Assembly (NCBI GenBank): GCA_017454005.1
Contig: JAFTDU010000027.1
Location: forward strand, 1 to 61,530
Length of the DNA: 61,530 nucleotides
Direction of reading: 5' to 3'
Source: Desulfovibrionaceae bacterium
GTDB taxonomy: Bacteria > Desulfobacterota > Desulfovibrionia > Desulfovibrionales > Desulfovibrionaceae
The notes below the pieces were generated by a model. It had not been told where the DNA came from. It worked only from the letters and a program-made list of their open reading frames with translations, and made no database searches. Made by a program: the position numbers and the translations under genes. This document shows, piece after piece, positions 18,751 through 27,377 of the stretch. How positions within the stretch are numbered: position 1 is the stretch's first letter; every line of letters starts with the position of its first letter.

Positions 18751-19344
18751 CTAAAAATTGGCACTTAATGCTTGTGTACTATAAAGATCATTAAAATTGT
18801 GGAGATAATCACTGAGACTATTACTATCACGAATCGCACGTTCTGCTAAGTCTCTAAGTTGTACATAACTTGTGACTAAATCTTCTTGATCTGTATCAAT
18901 AATTAAATCAGCATGAGTTGGAACATCAAATGTCGCATTGATGCCTGTTAAATTATCCATTTCACCACTAATCGCCCGTGCATAGAAGCCCTTAGTTTCC
19001 CGTTCAAATAAAGTGTGCAGACTGCAACGTACCCATACTTCACGATACAAAGGGATTAATTCACGGTTGAGATCACGCATACACGCATAAGGGGTAATGG
19101 CAGCCACAATTACGATATCGCCTTGGGCTTGCGATTCTAGGGCTGTTTCCCTAATGGCACTGATATTTTGCATGCGATCGGCAGGGCTAAAACCGTGAAA
19201 ACCATGTTGCTTACGAAAACGATCTGCATCGATGAAGTTGACTGAATAATCTTGTCCTTCGAGATACAAACGCAAGAGGGACGCAAGCGTCGTCTTGCCG
19301 GTGCCTGATAAACCAAGCAACCAAATTACAGGTGTGAGAGCCAT
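18751..19344 (-). CDS. cysC: Adenylylsulfate kinase
   Basis: 197 residues. Phosphorylates APS to PAPS, the sulfate donor for sulfotransferases. Walker A GLSGTGKTTLASLL is at residues 10-23, then DADRFRKQHGFHGFSPADR, then the phosphoserine-loop region AITPYACMRDLNREL, KGFYARAISGE, and LTGINATFDVP in place of the usual FTGID. GAGG precedes ATG 19344. It converges with the glycosyltransferase gene, one base apart. Placement beside glycan genes hints at sulfated surface sugars, but no sulfotransferase is in view. Confidence 0.85.
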   Translation of the reverse strand: MALTPVIWLLGLSGTGKTTLASLLRLYLEGQDYSVNFIDADRFRKQHGFHGFSPADRMQNISAIRETALESQAQGDIVIVAAITPYACMRDLNRELIPLYREVWVRCSLHTLFERETKGFYARAISGEMDNLTGINATFDVPTHADLIIDTDQEDLVTSYVQLRDLAERAIRDSNSLSDYLHNFNDLYSTQALSANF

Positions 19345-19580
19345 GTTAACCTCGCTTATGTTGTGCGGTGTTGTCTACTTTGTTACTTAGCAAAATGCGT
19401 ACCAAAGGCAGCATCTTAGGATTTCTGTAAGCACAATTTTACAAAATCAAACTATCAAATCTAATAAATCAAGACAAAAAAAGAAAACAGACCAAATTTT
19501 GTGCAAATTTAGTCCTCTTAAAAAAATACTCTTAAGAGCTAATGTTTTTTAAGGAGATTGCATAAATAGGCTACCTAAAG

Positions 19581-20060
19581 TTAGTTTTCTAGAGAATTCT
19601 CTTCACGCAAGAGGTTGTCTAAATCCAAAAGAATGAGTAATCGATCATTCAACTTGCCAACACCTTTAATATATTCAGAACCAATCCCAGCAACAACTGG
19701 CGGTGCTGGTTCAATGAGCCCGCTTGGAATACGCAAGACTTCAGAGACACCATCAACGAGGATGCCGACAACCTTTTGCCCAAGATCAACGACAACAATG
19801 CGCGTATCGGCATTGGGCTCTACAGCAGGTTTATTGAAGCGCGTCCGCATATTCACAACGGGAATCACTTTACCCCGTAAATTGATCACACCTTCAATAA
19901 AAAAAGGCGCACGCGGAACCATCGTGATCTGCAGCATGCGATTTATCTCTTGGACAGAAAGAATATCGACACCAAACTCTTCGTCTCCAATACGAAAGGT
20001 AACAAGTTGAATTTCATCATTATGCTTTGAAGCGTTTGTCGCTTCAGTAAAATTACTCAT
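19581..20060 (-). CDS. cheW: Chemotaxis coupling protein CheW
   Basis: 159 residues from ATG 20060, five bases after GGAGG. Links chemoreceptors to the CheA kinase at the cytoplasmic membrane face. Single CheW domain: IQLVTFRIGDEEFGVDI, VQEINRM, FIEGVINLRGKVIPVVNMR and a C-terminal GKLNDRLLILLDLD, all in family order and at the usual length. The gene stands alone; the CheA and receptor genes are elsewhere. MotA/MotB further right agree with a motile host. Confidence 0.92.
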   Translation of the reverse strand: MSNFTEATNASKHNDEIQLVTFRIGDEEFGVDILSVQEINRMLQITMVPRAPFFIEGVINLRGKVIPVVNMRTRFNKPAVEPNADTRIVVVDLGQKVVGILVDGVSEVLRIPSGLIEPAPPVVAGIGSEYIKGVGKLNDRLLILLDLDNLLREENSLEN

Positions 20061-20844
20061 GCCAACCTCCAAAACATGAAAGGCAAATACGCCTCAATTT
20101 TAATTTTTCGACAGTTTCATAAAAAGCTTTAGATGGAGTCAGAAGAGAGCACATGCGGTTTTGCTTAGTCCTTTTGCTGATGTTAGACAAGAGTACTGGT
20201 GGATACAAAAAGCATGGGTAAATTTTTGAGGTTAGAAGAGCAAATTGATGAGTTTGCCAATGGGTCTTATGTGCACTGATTGCTTTGGGGGCATATGTAG
20301 AGAAATGTGCATTCTCGATATTTTATCAACTAACTTTATATAATTTTTAGAACTATTGAATAATTATATATGTCTAGTCTAATGGATCTAAGAAGCGCGG
20401 TCGAACGAATAACAAAGCTTCGCTTGTGGGTATACTGTAACGCCAATTAAGCGCAATGTAAATTAAGAAACGTGCTTAAAAGATTGTCTAAAGATCTATA
20501 GTAGAAAAGATTAAGAAATAGTATTATTTCAGAAAATATATAAATTTTATGCAAGATATGTCTAGATACATTACCAGATTTCTGTAAGCAGATATAAGAT
20601 CCTAAAAGTCAACATTTTGTCACCAAAGATTGATCTGCTCAAATAAGTTATGATTTAAGCTATCGTTATAGTACACATAATCTTTCTTACTCTGTATATA
20701 TTTATAAAACTGTAATTGCATTAAGTATAATTAGTCCAATCTACTTACAAAACATACAATATAATTTTAAAATACCTGACAATATTGCTTAGATATTCAT
20801 AAGATTAAGCATTGAATGTATAATACGCTCACTATAAATATATA
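20061..20844. other. AT-rich intergenic stretch
   Basis: Nearly 800 bases. The only coding-like piece is a 21-codon frame at about 20213-20278 (begins MGKFLRLEEQIDEF) with no support. No RNA gene or repeat is recognised. Confidence 0.5.
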
Positions 20845-22392
20845 CTACAATTTAATATGCAATTGAGAGAGCAGTTGTTCTACAGATATCATGTTTGTAA
20901 ATGTATCAGCTAATCTATCAAGCTCAGATCGCATTTCAAATTTTTGTACAGGCAATTGTTTTAAAGAATTTTCTTTGCGCAATTTATTTAAAAAAACATT
21001 GCGAAAGATGTCATTATCAAATAAACCGTGCAAATATGTGCCGACAATGCGCACATTTTGCTGTTTGTCAAGACGTCCATAGGCTTGATTTACATGCTCG
21101 GCATCCTCAATAACTGGGATAAGCGTTGGATCAAGCGCGATAGTAAGACCATGATGAATTTCATAGGCTGCCACAGGTGTCATAAGCTCTGTAAATTTAG
21201 GCAGGGTCTGACAAATTGTGCGCCTTAGAATTTTTTTAGTAAACAGTTGGGTCTTAAGTGGCAAAATATCAAGGCCTTGAGCTATTGATCCTTGCTCGAG
21301 AGAGAGAGGATCTAGAATGCTGTGGCCTAATATCTGCATCCCGCCACAAATTCCAAGAATAAAGCCCTGACCTAAGTCAAGGCACTTTTTGGCATAGTCT
21401 TTAATGGCAGTTGCGAGATTAGTTTTGCGCAAATAAGCGAGATCTGCAGATGCATTTCTTGTGCCAGGCAGAATTAAACAATGGGGCTCTCCTAGGTCTT
21501 CGCACGTTTGGACTAGACGCACCTTGACATCAGGTTCAATTGAGAGCGCATCAAAATCTGTGCAGTTACTAATGTGGGGCAAGCGCACTAAAGCTATGTC
21601 TAGAGAATTTGGTGTGGCCTTAGCAACATGTTTTTGGGCAAAAAAACTGACTGAATCTTCATCTGGTAAGCGCAGATCAGGGAGATAGGGCATAACGCCA
21701 AGAAAGGGCTTACCTGTCAAAGCGGTGATGCGGCGCAGGGCTGGTGCAAGCAGTTTGGCCTCGCCGCGAAATTTATTAAGGATAAATCCAGCAACACGCG
21801 ACCGATCTTTGGCAGTCAAAAGTTGCATAGTACCGCTAAGTGCCGCAAAAGCGCCTCCGCGATCAATATCGGCCACTAAGATCACCTTGGCATTGGCATA
21901 GGCCGCCATTCGCATGTTGACAAGATCTGTCTTGCGCAAATTAATTTCTGCAGGGCTACCTGCGCCTTCTAAAACCATGATCGCGTGCTCTTGCGCCAAA
22001 CTGGCATAAGCTTGTCGCACACTGCGCCACAGTCGCGGCTTAAAACGGCGATAGTCTTTGGCCTGCAAGGTTCCATAAGGATGCCCTAAAAGCATAACTT
22101 GGGAGCCACAATCGCCTGTGGGTTTCAACAAAACCGGATTCATGCGGGCATCAGGTTCAAGACCGCACGCCCAGGCCTGAAGGGCTTGCGCCCGGCCAAT
22201 TTCTTCGCCATACACTGTAACATAGGAATTTAAGGACATGTTTTGCGCTTTAAAAGGAGCAACATCATATCCTTGACTCGCCAGTAAATAGCCAAGAGCA
22301 CATGTTAAAAGGCTCTTGCCAGCATTAGAGCATGTGCCTTGAAACATGATAGCAGGTGGGAATTGCCGATTGCTTTTACGAAAATTTTTCAT
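20845..22392 (-). CDS. cobQ: Cobyric acid synthase
   Basis: 515 residues. Amidates the corrin ring side chains b, d, e and g using glutamine and ATP in cobalamin synthesis. The N-terminal ATPase half has MFQGTCSNAGKSLLTCALGY (P-loop), FKAQNMSLNSYVT, LEGAGSPAEINLR and VADIDRGGAFA. The C-terminal glutaminase-like half has LILPGTRN, GICGGMQILG with the nucleophilic Cys, and YEIHHG and GTYLHGLFDND with the His. Start ATG 22392 has only a weak upstream site. No B12 riboswitch box is seen upstream. Confidence 0.9.
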   Translation of the reverse strand: MKNFRKSNRQFPPAIMFQGTCSNAGKSLLTCALGYLLASQGYDVAPFKAQNMSLNSYVTVYGEEIGRAQALQAWACGLEPDARMNPVLLKPTGDCGSQVMLLGHPYGTLQAKDYRRFKPRLWRSVRQAYASLAQEHAIMVLEGAGSPAEINLRKTDLVNMRMAAYANAKVILVADIDRGGAFAALSGTMQLLTAKDRSRVAGFILNKFRGEAKLLAPALRRITALTGKPFLGVMPYLPDLRLPDEDSVSFFAQKHVAKATPNSLDIALVRLPHISNCTDFDALSIEPDVKVRLVQTCEDLGEPHCLILPGTRNASADLAYLRKTNLATAIKDYAKKCLDLGQGFILGICGGMQILGHSILDPLSLEQGSIAQGLDILPLKTQLFTKKILRRTICQTLPKFTELMTPVAAYEIHHGLTIALDPTLIPVIEDAEHVNQAYGRLDKQQNVRIVGTYLHGLFDNDIFRNVFLNKLRKENSLKQLPVQKFEMRSELDRLADTFTNMISVEQLLSQLHIKL

Positions 22393-22653
22393 TTAACCAG
22401 GAGTCGGTTAAGGCTATACTAAGTTCAATACAGACAACAAAAGACTTATGTATAAAGCATTCATTAATAATTTAATATAAAGATTTACATAGATCGTTAC
22501 GTTATCTACAAAAGATAATTTAAACGACATACAATTAAGTATAAAATAAACTAAATATACAGTTTTATCTTTGGTACCTTATATATCCTTAGCATAGGCA
22601 ATATGTGTAATTAGGTAAATCAGATATACTATACATCATTGTAGTATCTTTAT

Positions 22654-23163
22654 TTAGTAGTCTCTGAATATATATAGACTGCAAAAATGCAAAACCTGCG
22701 ATCTAGTTGTCAAGCTTGTGCAGTCTGTGTTATGTTCAAAATATGTGTTCAGGAATTTTTGAACACGAGTAATGGGCGCAAATTCTCTTAAGCCTTGTTC
22801 AAGGCATTGTTGCCCGTAGGCTATGGCAAGTGCTGTGTTGACTTTCGCTGTAAAGCAAATTAATTTTCAATTTTGCCATACTCATGCCTTGCCCATTTCA
22901 AAAAGAGCTAGCGCCCCCTGCGTGCTTAATTTCCCGTGATTTTAGACAGATTGGCCGACTGGTGCAAGAATATTTAAAACTTGAAAGTAGCTCTTTGACC
23001 TTGAGCCAGCACATTTTGCGCGAGCTTGGCTGCAAGATTAGGGTAAGCTGTAAGCTTCTTAGAAATTTTCTTAAAATAATCTGGGTTAATTTCAATATCT
23101 TTTCTGCTGGCTTCAGATGCACAGATTGGATGCCCTGAGTTCCAGGTCTGTATTCGGCAGGCC
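22654..23163 (-). pseudogene. Probable decayed gene, family not recognised
   Basis: This stretch has higher GC than its surroundings, and on the minus strand three coding-like segments lie in different frames, all without a start codon. From ~23163 to stop 22974 the frame includes SRKDIEINPDYFKKISKKL and YPNLAAKLAQNVLAQGQR. A second frame continues to 22898 (CTSRPICLKSREIKHAGG). A third, to stop 22654, contains VNTALAIAYGQQCLEQGL and REFAPITRVQKFLNTYFEH. The order and lack of starts suggest one gene broken by indels. The region 22393-22653 is AT-rich with nothing recognised. Confidence 0.4.
22745..22766. other. Small perfect hairpin
   Basis: GTGTTCA (22745-22751), eight-base loop, TGAACAC (22760-22766). 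It lies inside the presumed pseudogene, so it may be chance, an operator-like dyad or part of an RNA. Confidence 0.3.
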
Positions 23164-23200
23164 TATTATTTGTAGTTTATTTTATACTATGGAAGATTAA

Positions 23201-24049
23201 ATGTATCTACTCATAGGACTTATTATAGTTATTGCATCCGTTGCGGGTGGCTACACTATGTCCCATGGCGATTGGGGTGTACTTTTACAGCCTGCAGAAA
23301 TTATTATTATTTTGGGAAGCGGTTTAGGAGCTTTCTTTGCAGGTCAAACAAAGTATACGTTTGGACTCATATTAAAGAGTCTAAAACATCTTTTTGCAGA
23401 TCCTGGTTCAAGTAAGGCTAAATATTTAGATACATTAGCGTTACTCTATGCTTTATTTAGCAAAATGCATCGCGATGGTGTCATTAGTATTGAAAGTGAC
23501 GTTGAAAAACCTGATTCTAGTCCTATATTTACTAAGTATCCTAACATTGCCAAAAATAATGTAGTCATCAATTTTATTAGTGATACTCTACGTGTTTATC
23601 TCACGACAGGCGATCCAGCAGATATTGATAGCTTAATGAAAGTGGATATGCATACCATTGATGAAGAAGGTATGCTTCCTGCCCATGGTATTTCGCATAT
23701 GGCTGAATCTTTACCAGGTATGGGTATCGTAGCCTGCGTTATCGGTGTTGTTATCACCATGGGTAAAATTAATGAACCCCCTGAAGTCTTAGGTCACCAT
23801 ATTGCGGCAGCTATGGTGGGAACCTTTTTGGGCATTCTCTGTTGTTATGGTTTGTTTGGTCCTATGGGTTCAAAACTTGAGAACTACGTTAACGAAGAAC
23901 ATTTTTATCTAAATTCAATCAAAGAAGCAGTAGCCGCCGCCATCCGTGGCGCCACACCGCTTATTGCTGTGGAATACGGACGTAGGGCTATTCCTTATCC
24001 TTACCGCCCCGTATTTGCTGAAATGGAAGAAAAATTAAAGAGCGGTTAG
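23201..24049 (+). CDS. motA: Flagellar stator protein MotA
   Basis: 282 residues. With MotB it forms the ion channel that drives flagellar rotation. Family features: N-terminal membrane segment (LIGLIIVIASVAGGYTM), GDWGVLLQPAEIIIILGSG, then a long cytoplasmic loop with charged torque residues, then SLPGMGIVACVIGVVITMG and HHIAAAMVGTFLGILCCYG as segments three and four, and a C-terminal helix with RGATPLIAVEYGRR. GGAAG precedes ATG 23201. motB follows after a hairpin. Confidence 0.92.
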   Translation: MYLLIGLIIVIASVAGGYTMSHGDWGVLLQPAEIIIILGSGLGAFFAGQTKYTFGLILKSLKHLFADPGSSKAKYLDTLALLYALFSKMHRDGVISIESDVEKPDSSPIFTKYPNIAKNNVVINFISDTLRVYLTTGDPADIDSLMKVDMHTIDEEGMLPAHGISHMAESLPGMGIVACVIGVVITMGKINEPPEVLGHHIAAAMVGTFLGILCCYGLFGPMGSKLENYVNEEHFYLNSIKEAVAAAIRGATPLIAVEYGRRAIPYPYRPVFAEMEEKLKSG

Positions 24050-24074
24050 ACTAAATTTTTTCTAGATACTGCAT

Positions 24075-24098
24075 GGGGGGGCAGAGTTCTGCTCCCCC
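24075..24098 (+). terminator. Hairpin between motA and motB
   Basis: GGGGGGCAGA (24076-24085) pairs with TCTGCTCCCC (24088-24097) with one G-U pair and a tight loop, followed by aaaatttt. It lies 25 bases after motA and 40 before motB. It could partly terminate or process the transcript and so lower MotB relative to MotA; the U tract is short. Confidence 0.5.
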
Positions 24099-24138
24099 AA
24101 AATTTTATCTTCTGAACAATATATATTAGGAGAGTATC

Positions 24139-24846
24139 ATGGGTGGTGCATGGAAAGTAGCATACGCTGACTTCGTTACAGCTATGATGGCCTTTTTTCT
24201 CCTGATGTGGATCTTAAATATGGTACCACCTGAAACAAAGGCTGGTCTGGCTGCCTATTTTAGTGGTGAACGCAATTTCGATTCGAGCTCAACTTCGCCA
24301 ATCTCTAATAACCCCTTTGTACAAAATACCGATAAAATTGATACACGTGACATTAAGATTAATGAAAGTGAGCGTTCGCATTATGCCATCGCGCAAAAAC
24401 TTAAAATGGTTATGGCTGATGCTGTGCCCCAAAGCTCTTCAGGCTTAAGTGCTGATGATCTTGGCGTGCAGCTCCGTGTAAATTCAGACGCTTTATTTGA
24501 AAGAGGCTCCATTCGCATAACCCCTGCGGCTGAAAAGGTCTTTAAGGGCGTTTTAGATGTTTTAAAAGAATATAATTTATACTTAGTAGTGCGGGGCCAT
24601 GCGGATAGTGATGAAGCTTCACCACCTTACTATCCTTCCGCCTGGGAGCTTTCAGGTGCTCGTTCTGCAGCAGTTTTGCACTACTTAGCAGATCATAGAG
24701 TAAAACCTAGCAGGTTACGTGGTGTTGCCTATGGTGATACTAGACCTTTAAAGCCAGGTATTGATTCAGCCAGTAAAGCAGTCAATCGTAGAGTGGAATT
24801 CTTTTTCCATCGGCCAGAAGTGATGTCCTATAGCGTAGTATATTAA
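24139..24846 (+). CDS. motB: Flagellar stator protein MotB, short N-terminus
   Basis: 235 residues. Anchors the stator to peptidoglycan and carries the ion-binding Asp. The N-terminus begins directly at MGGAWKVAYADFVTAMMAFF, with the essential Asp at residue 11 and a single membrane segment. The OmpA-like peptidoglycan-binding domain occupies about residues 115-230 (VVRGHADSDE, WELSGARSAAVLHYL, GDTRPL, NRRVEFFF). Most MotB proteins have 10-25 extra basic residues before this segment; here an in-frame TAG 12 bases upstream excludes an extension, and AGGAG supports ATG 24139. Confidence 0.9.
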   Translation: MGGAWKVAYADFVTAMMAFFLLMWILNMVPPETKAGLAAYFSGERNFDSSSTSPISNNPFVQNTDKIDTRDIKINESERSHYAIAQKLKMVMADAVPQSSSGLSADDLGVQLRVNSDALFERGSIRITPAAEKVFKGVLDVLKEYNLYLVVRGHADSDEASPPYYPSAWELSGARSAAVLHYLADHRVKPSRLRGVAYGDTRPLKPGIDSASKAVNRRVEFFFHRPEVMSYSVVY

Positions 24847-24904
24847 ACTGCTCACACCATTTAGATCTTGACAAAGTTCGCTATCTAGCATACTTGATTT
24901 TTAT

Positions 24905-24981
<77 letters not shown>

Positions 24982-24987
24982 GTAAAA

Positions 24988-26085
24988 TCAAGGGTTTGCG
25001 GGCTTTTCTGGCGGGGTACTTTCTTTGCGGCACATAGGCGCGGCACATAGAGGGCTATTGGGCAGCGCTTCCACGGCATCTTTTTTCTGCCTATCCATAA
25101 TGTATTGATAATGTGTCAAAAGCATTGTTGGAGAACTATGGCCCATTAATTTGGCCACCGTTCCTATATCTACGCCAGCGGCAACCAGTTCAGTCCCAAA
25201 CATATGTCGTAAATCATAAGGCCTTATTCGCCTTGTGATGCCAGCAAATTTTAGCGCTGTTGCCCAGCTATGTTTAATGCTTTTAACAGGTTTACCAGCA
25301 TAGTGTATTAAATATTCCGTGCCAGATGCGAGATCGTCTTCTTGCCATTGTATGAATATGCCAACTAAGTCGTCTCTTATTGGCACTTCCCGCCAAGCGG
25401 CGTTATTATTTTTCTTGCTACCGTGCACTCGTACAATTTTCTTTGTTAGATCAATGTCATTCCATGTCAGTTGGAACAACTCGCATTGGCCTACTCTAAC
25501 ACCAAAATATGCACCCATAATGATAACTCGCTGAAGATGTGGTGGTGCCACAGTGAGTATAGATGTAAGTTCCTCCAACGAAGGCGGAACAAATTGTTTA
25601 TAGTTAGGCGACGGTATTTTAGGGAATGCTACTGGTTGCATATATCCATGAGCAACCGCAAAATAAACTATCGTCCGCAGGATTCTTAGACGTGCGTTTG
25701 CTGTTGCGGTAGTGCAATTGCTAATATAATATTGCTTGATTGCTTCAAGATCCGCTTTGCTAATCTCAGCAATATTTTTTTCGCCAAAGCGGCTTAAGAC
25801 ATATTGAAAATGACAGCGATGTGTGCTAACCTCCCGTTTAGAAAATTGTTTCTCGCATAGATACTCGAGGTAGACGTGCTCGAGCGTTCTTGTTGTTGTT
25901 TCCGTTCCTTCCGGTTCTTCCGGTCGAAAACTCTCTGGCTCATACTTCAAGCGATGTATGACCAGAGAGTTTGCTTTTTCAGCGTCTTTTTTGTTGGCAA
26001 ATGATTTGGACTCTCGTTTGCCAGTAAAAGGGTTGTTCCAGTAAACCTGCCAAGTTTTGTATTTTTCTCGGTATCGGATGGCCAT
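24988..26085 (-). CDS. int: Phage tyrosine integrase
   Basis: 365 residues from ATG 26085 (MAIRYREKYKTW), five bases after GGAG. The frame extends upstream to 26133 but that start has no site and would overlap the next gene. N-terminal AP2-like arm-binding region (WQVYWNNPFTGKRESKSF), core-binding domain around residues 80-160, then the catalytic domain with GVRVGQCELFQLTW (first Arg), a Lys in the beta hairpin, IRPYDLRHMFGTEL (HxxR variant: Asp-Leu-Arg-His), GHSSPTMLLTHYQYI (His and Tyr nucleophile). It integrates the prophage at the adjacent tRNA-Arg. Confidence 0.93.
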   Translation of the reverse strand: MAIRYREKYKTWQVYWNNPFTGKRESKSFANKKDAEKANSLVIHRLKYEPESFRPEEPEGTETTTRTLEHVYLEYLCEKQFSKREVSTHRCHFQYVLSRFGEKNIAEISKADLEAIKQYYISNCTTATANARLRILRTIVYFAVAHGYMQPVAFPKIPSPNYKQFVPPSLEELTSILTVAPPHLQRVIIMGAYFGVRVGQCELFQLTWNDIDLTKKIVRVHGSKKNNNAAWREVPIRDDLVGIFIQWQEDDLASGTEYLIHYAGKPVKSIKHSWATALKFAGITRRIRPYDLRHMFGTELVAAGVDIGTVAKLMGHSSPTMLLTHYQYIMDRQKKDAVEALPNSPLCAAPMCRKESTPPEKPANP

Positions 26086-26119
26086 AAATACTCCGGTGCC
26101 GAATACGTCTCGGCTAGGT

Positions 26120-26419
26120 TTACTGGACGACATTGCGTTGCGTCAACATATAAAGATCGTTGGTGCTCATATCAGCTATACGCAACTCTAATTTTTTGGC
26201 CTGCTTTTTAGCAGGCTTTTTTTGTTTTGGTATTTGGGCATCGGCGTGCAGCTGATGTAGAAATGCAATTACGGCTGATTGGAGCCAGCGATTAGTGCGC
26301 CGTCTCCCTCTGCTTACGCTGATAGGATAAAGGCCGCCCTGGATGAGAAAGTTTTCAGCGTTTCTGGGCGAGAGCTCAAGCAAAGCGGCCACTTCTTTTG
26401 TTGAGAGTAATTTATCCAT
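26120..26419 (-). CDS. Excisionase-like helix-turn-helix protein
   Basis: 99 residues from ATG 26419; a TTG at 26425 is the alternative. The first ~55 residues are a MerR/excisionase-type winged helix (LLSTKEVAALLELSPRNAEN, then RRRTNRWLQSAVIAFLH). The tail is Lys-rich (KKPAKKQAKK). Its place just upstream of the integrase, on the same strand, is that of a recombination directionality factor. No ribosome site is obvious, so translation may be coupled to the overlapping gene before it. Confidence 0.65.
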   Translation of the reverse strand: MDKLLSTKEVAALLELSPRNAENFLIQGGLYPISVSRGRRRTNRWLQSAVIAFLHQLHADAQIPKQKKPAKKQAKKLELRIADMSTNDLYMLTQRNVVQ

Positions 26420-26693
26420 ATGCAATGTTTGTTTGAGGTAACGTAATTATATAGCAATTAGTGTTACTAGAATAACGAGATACTTTTAGTAGGCCCAGAT
26501 CCTCACATTGTTTTACTAATTTTATTATGTGGCCTGGATCATATTTCATAATTTTACGTAATTTTTTGTATGAAATACTTGCGTTGCCGTTTTGCTCGTC
26601 TATATTAAGTGCGATTACTAGCAACAAAAATTTTATACCTTTGCCAATATTAAGCTCCAGTATATTTTCAGCTAGTTTCTGTTTTGAGATCAT
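26412..26693 (-). CDS. Small winged-helix DNA-binding protein
   Basis: 93 residues. The centre (GIKFLLLVIALNIDEQNGNA, SISYKKLRKIMKYDPGHIIK and LVKQCEDLGLLKVSRY) is a standard helix-turn-helix with wing, like the N-terminal domains of phage replication proteins. It overlaps the excisionase-like gene by eight bases. It probably regulates the integration module; no target is known. Confidence 0.6.
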   Translation of the reverse strand: MISKQKLAENILELNIGKGIKFLLLVIALNIDEQNGNASISYKKLRKIMKYDPGHIIKLVKQCEDLGLLKVSRYSSNTNCYIITLPQTNIAYG

Positions 26694-26751
26694 AACTTCC
26701 CCAGATTACAAAAACGATGTTCCACAATCTTTTTCTATTTATACTAATTTT

Positions 26752-26958
26752 TTAAACGTTGTTAGCACCGTTTTTGTTCACATCTTTAATTGTGCCGATC
26801 TTAAATACAGTGCCACATACACGACAGACAACTGGGTGCTCGCTGTCGATGTCCCAATCATAGTATTTCAGGATACGGCAGTTGCGGTTGATCCGTACTT
26901 TAGCGACAATGATCGCATCAAAAGACCTGCTGTTGCAGCAAGGGCATTCAATTTTCAT
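26752..26958 (-). CDS. Zinc-ribbon mini-protein
   Basis: 68 residues. CPCC near residue 5 and CRVC near residue 45 form a four-Cys zinc knuckle, in a beta-rich sequence (RILKYYDWDID). ATG 26958 lies two bases after the stop of the small membrane gene upstream, so they are coupled. Function unknown. It is one of three zinc-ribbon proteins in this arm. Confidence 0.6.
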   Translation of the reverse strand: MKIECPCCNSRSFDAIIVAKVRINRNCRILKYYDWDIDSEHPVVCRVCGTVFKIGTIKDVNKNGANNV

Positions 26959-26960
26959 GT

Positions 26961-27140
26961 TTAATCGTCACCATATCCTTCCGATGTCAAGACACCGAGC
27001 GCCAGGGCTAAGGCGAGCGTAACAATGCCTAAAACTACTAACTGTTCTGCTTTCAACCATGCTAGATCCCATGGCAATAAAATGTGATACATAAACGATA
27101 TCAAGGAGATTAGCCACATTAATTTAAGGAACTTAAACAT
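26961..27140 (-). CDS. Small two-helix membrane protein
   Basis: 59 residues, ATG 27140 to TAA 26963-26961. Two hydrophobic segments, LKLMWLISLISFMYHILL and LVVLGIVTLALALALGV, are joined by PWDLAWLKAEQ, with an acidic C-terminus. AGGA lies close upstream. It overlaps nothing and fits tightly between two same-strand genes. Holin-like or exclusion proteins have this shape, but nothing else supports either. Confidence 0.55.
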   Translation of the reverse strand: MFKFLKLMWLISLISFMYHILLPWDLAWLKAEQLVVLGIVTLALALALGVLTSEGYGDD

Positions 27141-27152
27141 ACATCCTGCTTT

Positions 27153-27266
27153 TTATTTTATGTACGCTATCAGCTTGCTTTCTGTTAGCGATGCCACAGG
27201 AAAGTGGTGATATAAAAGCCTCAGCTCATCTAGCGTTGAAACGTTTTTCCTTGTTATTTCTGCCAT
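27153..27266 (-). CDS. 37-residue peptide, unknown
   Basis: ATG 27266 lies six bases after AGGAG and reads MAEITRKNVSTLDELRLLYH to the stop at 27153. The longer frame to 27368 runs through a GC-rich, repeat-like segment (gccacgcctggccgcgcc) and a hairpin and is rejected as coding. Function unknown. Confidence 0.45.
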   Translation of the reverse strand: MAEITRKNVSTLDELRLLYHHFPVASLTESKLIAYIK

Positions 27267-27287
27267 TGTTGTCTCCTGTAAAACGGA

Positions 27288-27307
27288 GGGAAGTCGGATG
27301 ACTTCCC
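27288..27307 (-). other. Hairpin in the leader of the 37-residue gene
   Basis: GGGAAGTC (27288-27295), loop GGAT, GACTTCCC (27300-27307). It lies 14 bases before the AGGAG. It could be a terminator for the zinc-ribbon gene upstream or a translational control element. Confidence 0.45.
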
Positions 27308-27377
27308 TATATCCAAGCCTTGCCACGCCTGGCCGCGCCACGCCGTGCCAAGATCCTCGCCAGGCCAAGCTCTTCGC

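Noticed and set aside
19515-19545. Terminator after cheW
   Set aside because: CTCTTAAGAG is palindromic with a T run on the minus strand, but the stem is only three or four pairs once a loop is allowed.
22884-23138. 84-codon plus frame between cobQ and motA
   Set aside because: No ribosome site and no family; the minus strand shows better coding-like segments.
26527-26964. 145-codon plus frame
   Set aside because: Antisense to the winged-helix and zinc-ribbon genes, with no ribosome site.
27267-27368. N-terminal extension of the 37-residue gene
   Set aside because: Runs through a hairpin and GC-rich repeats; AGGAG fits the internal ATG.
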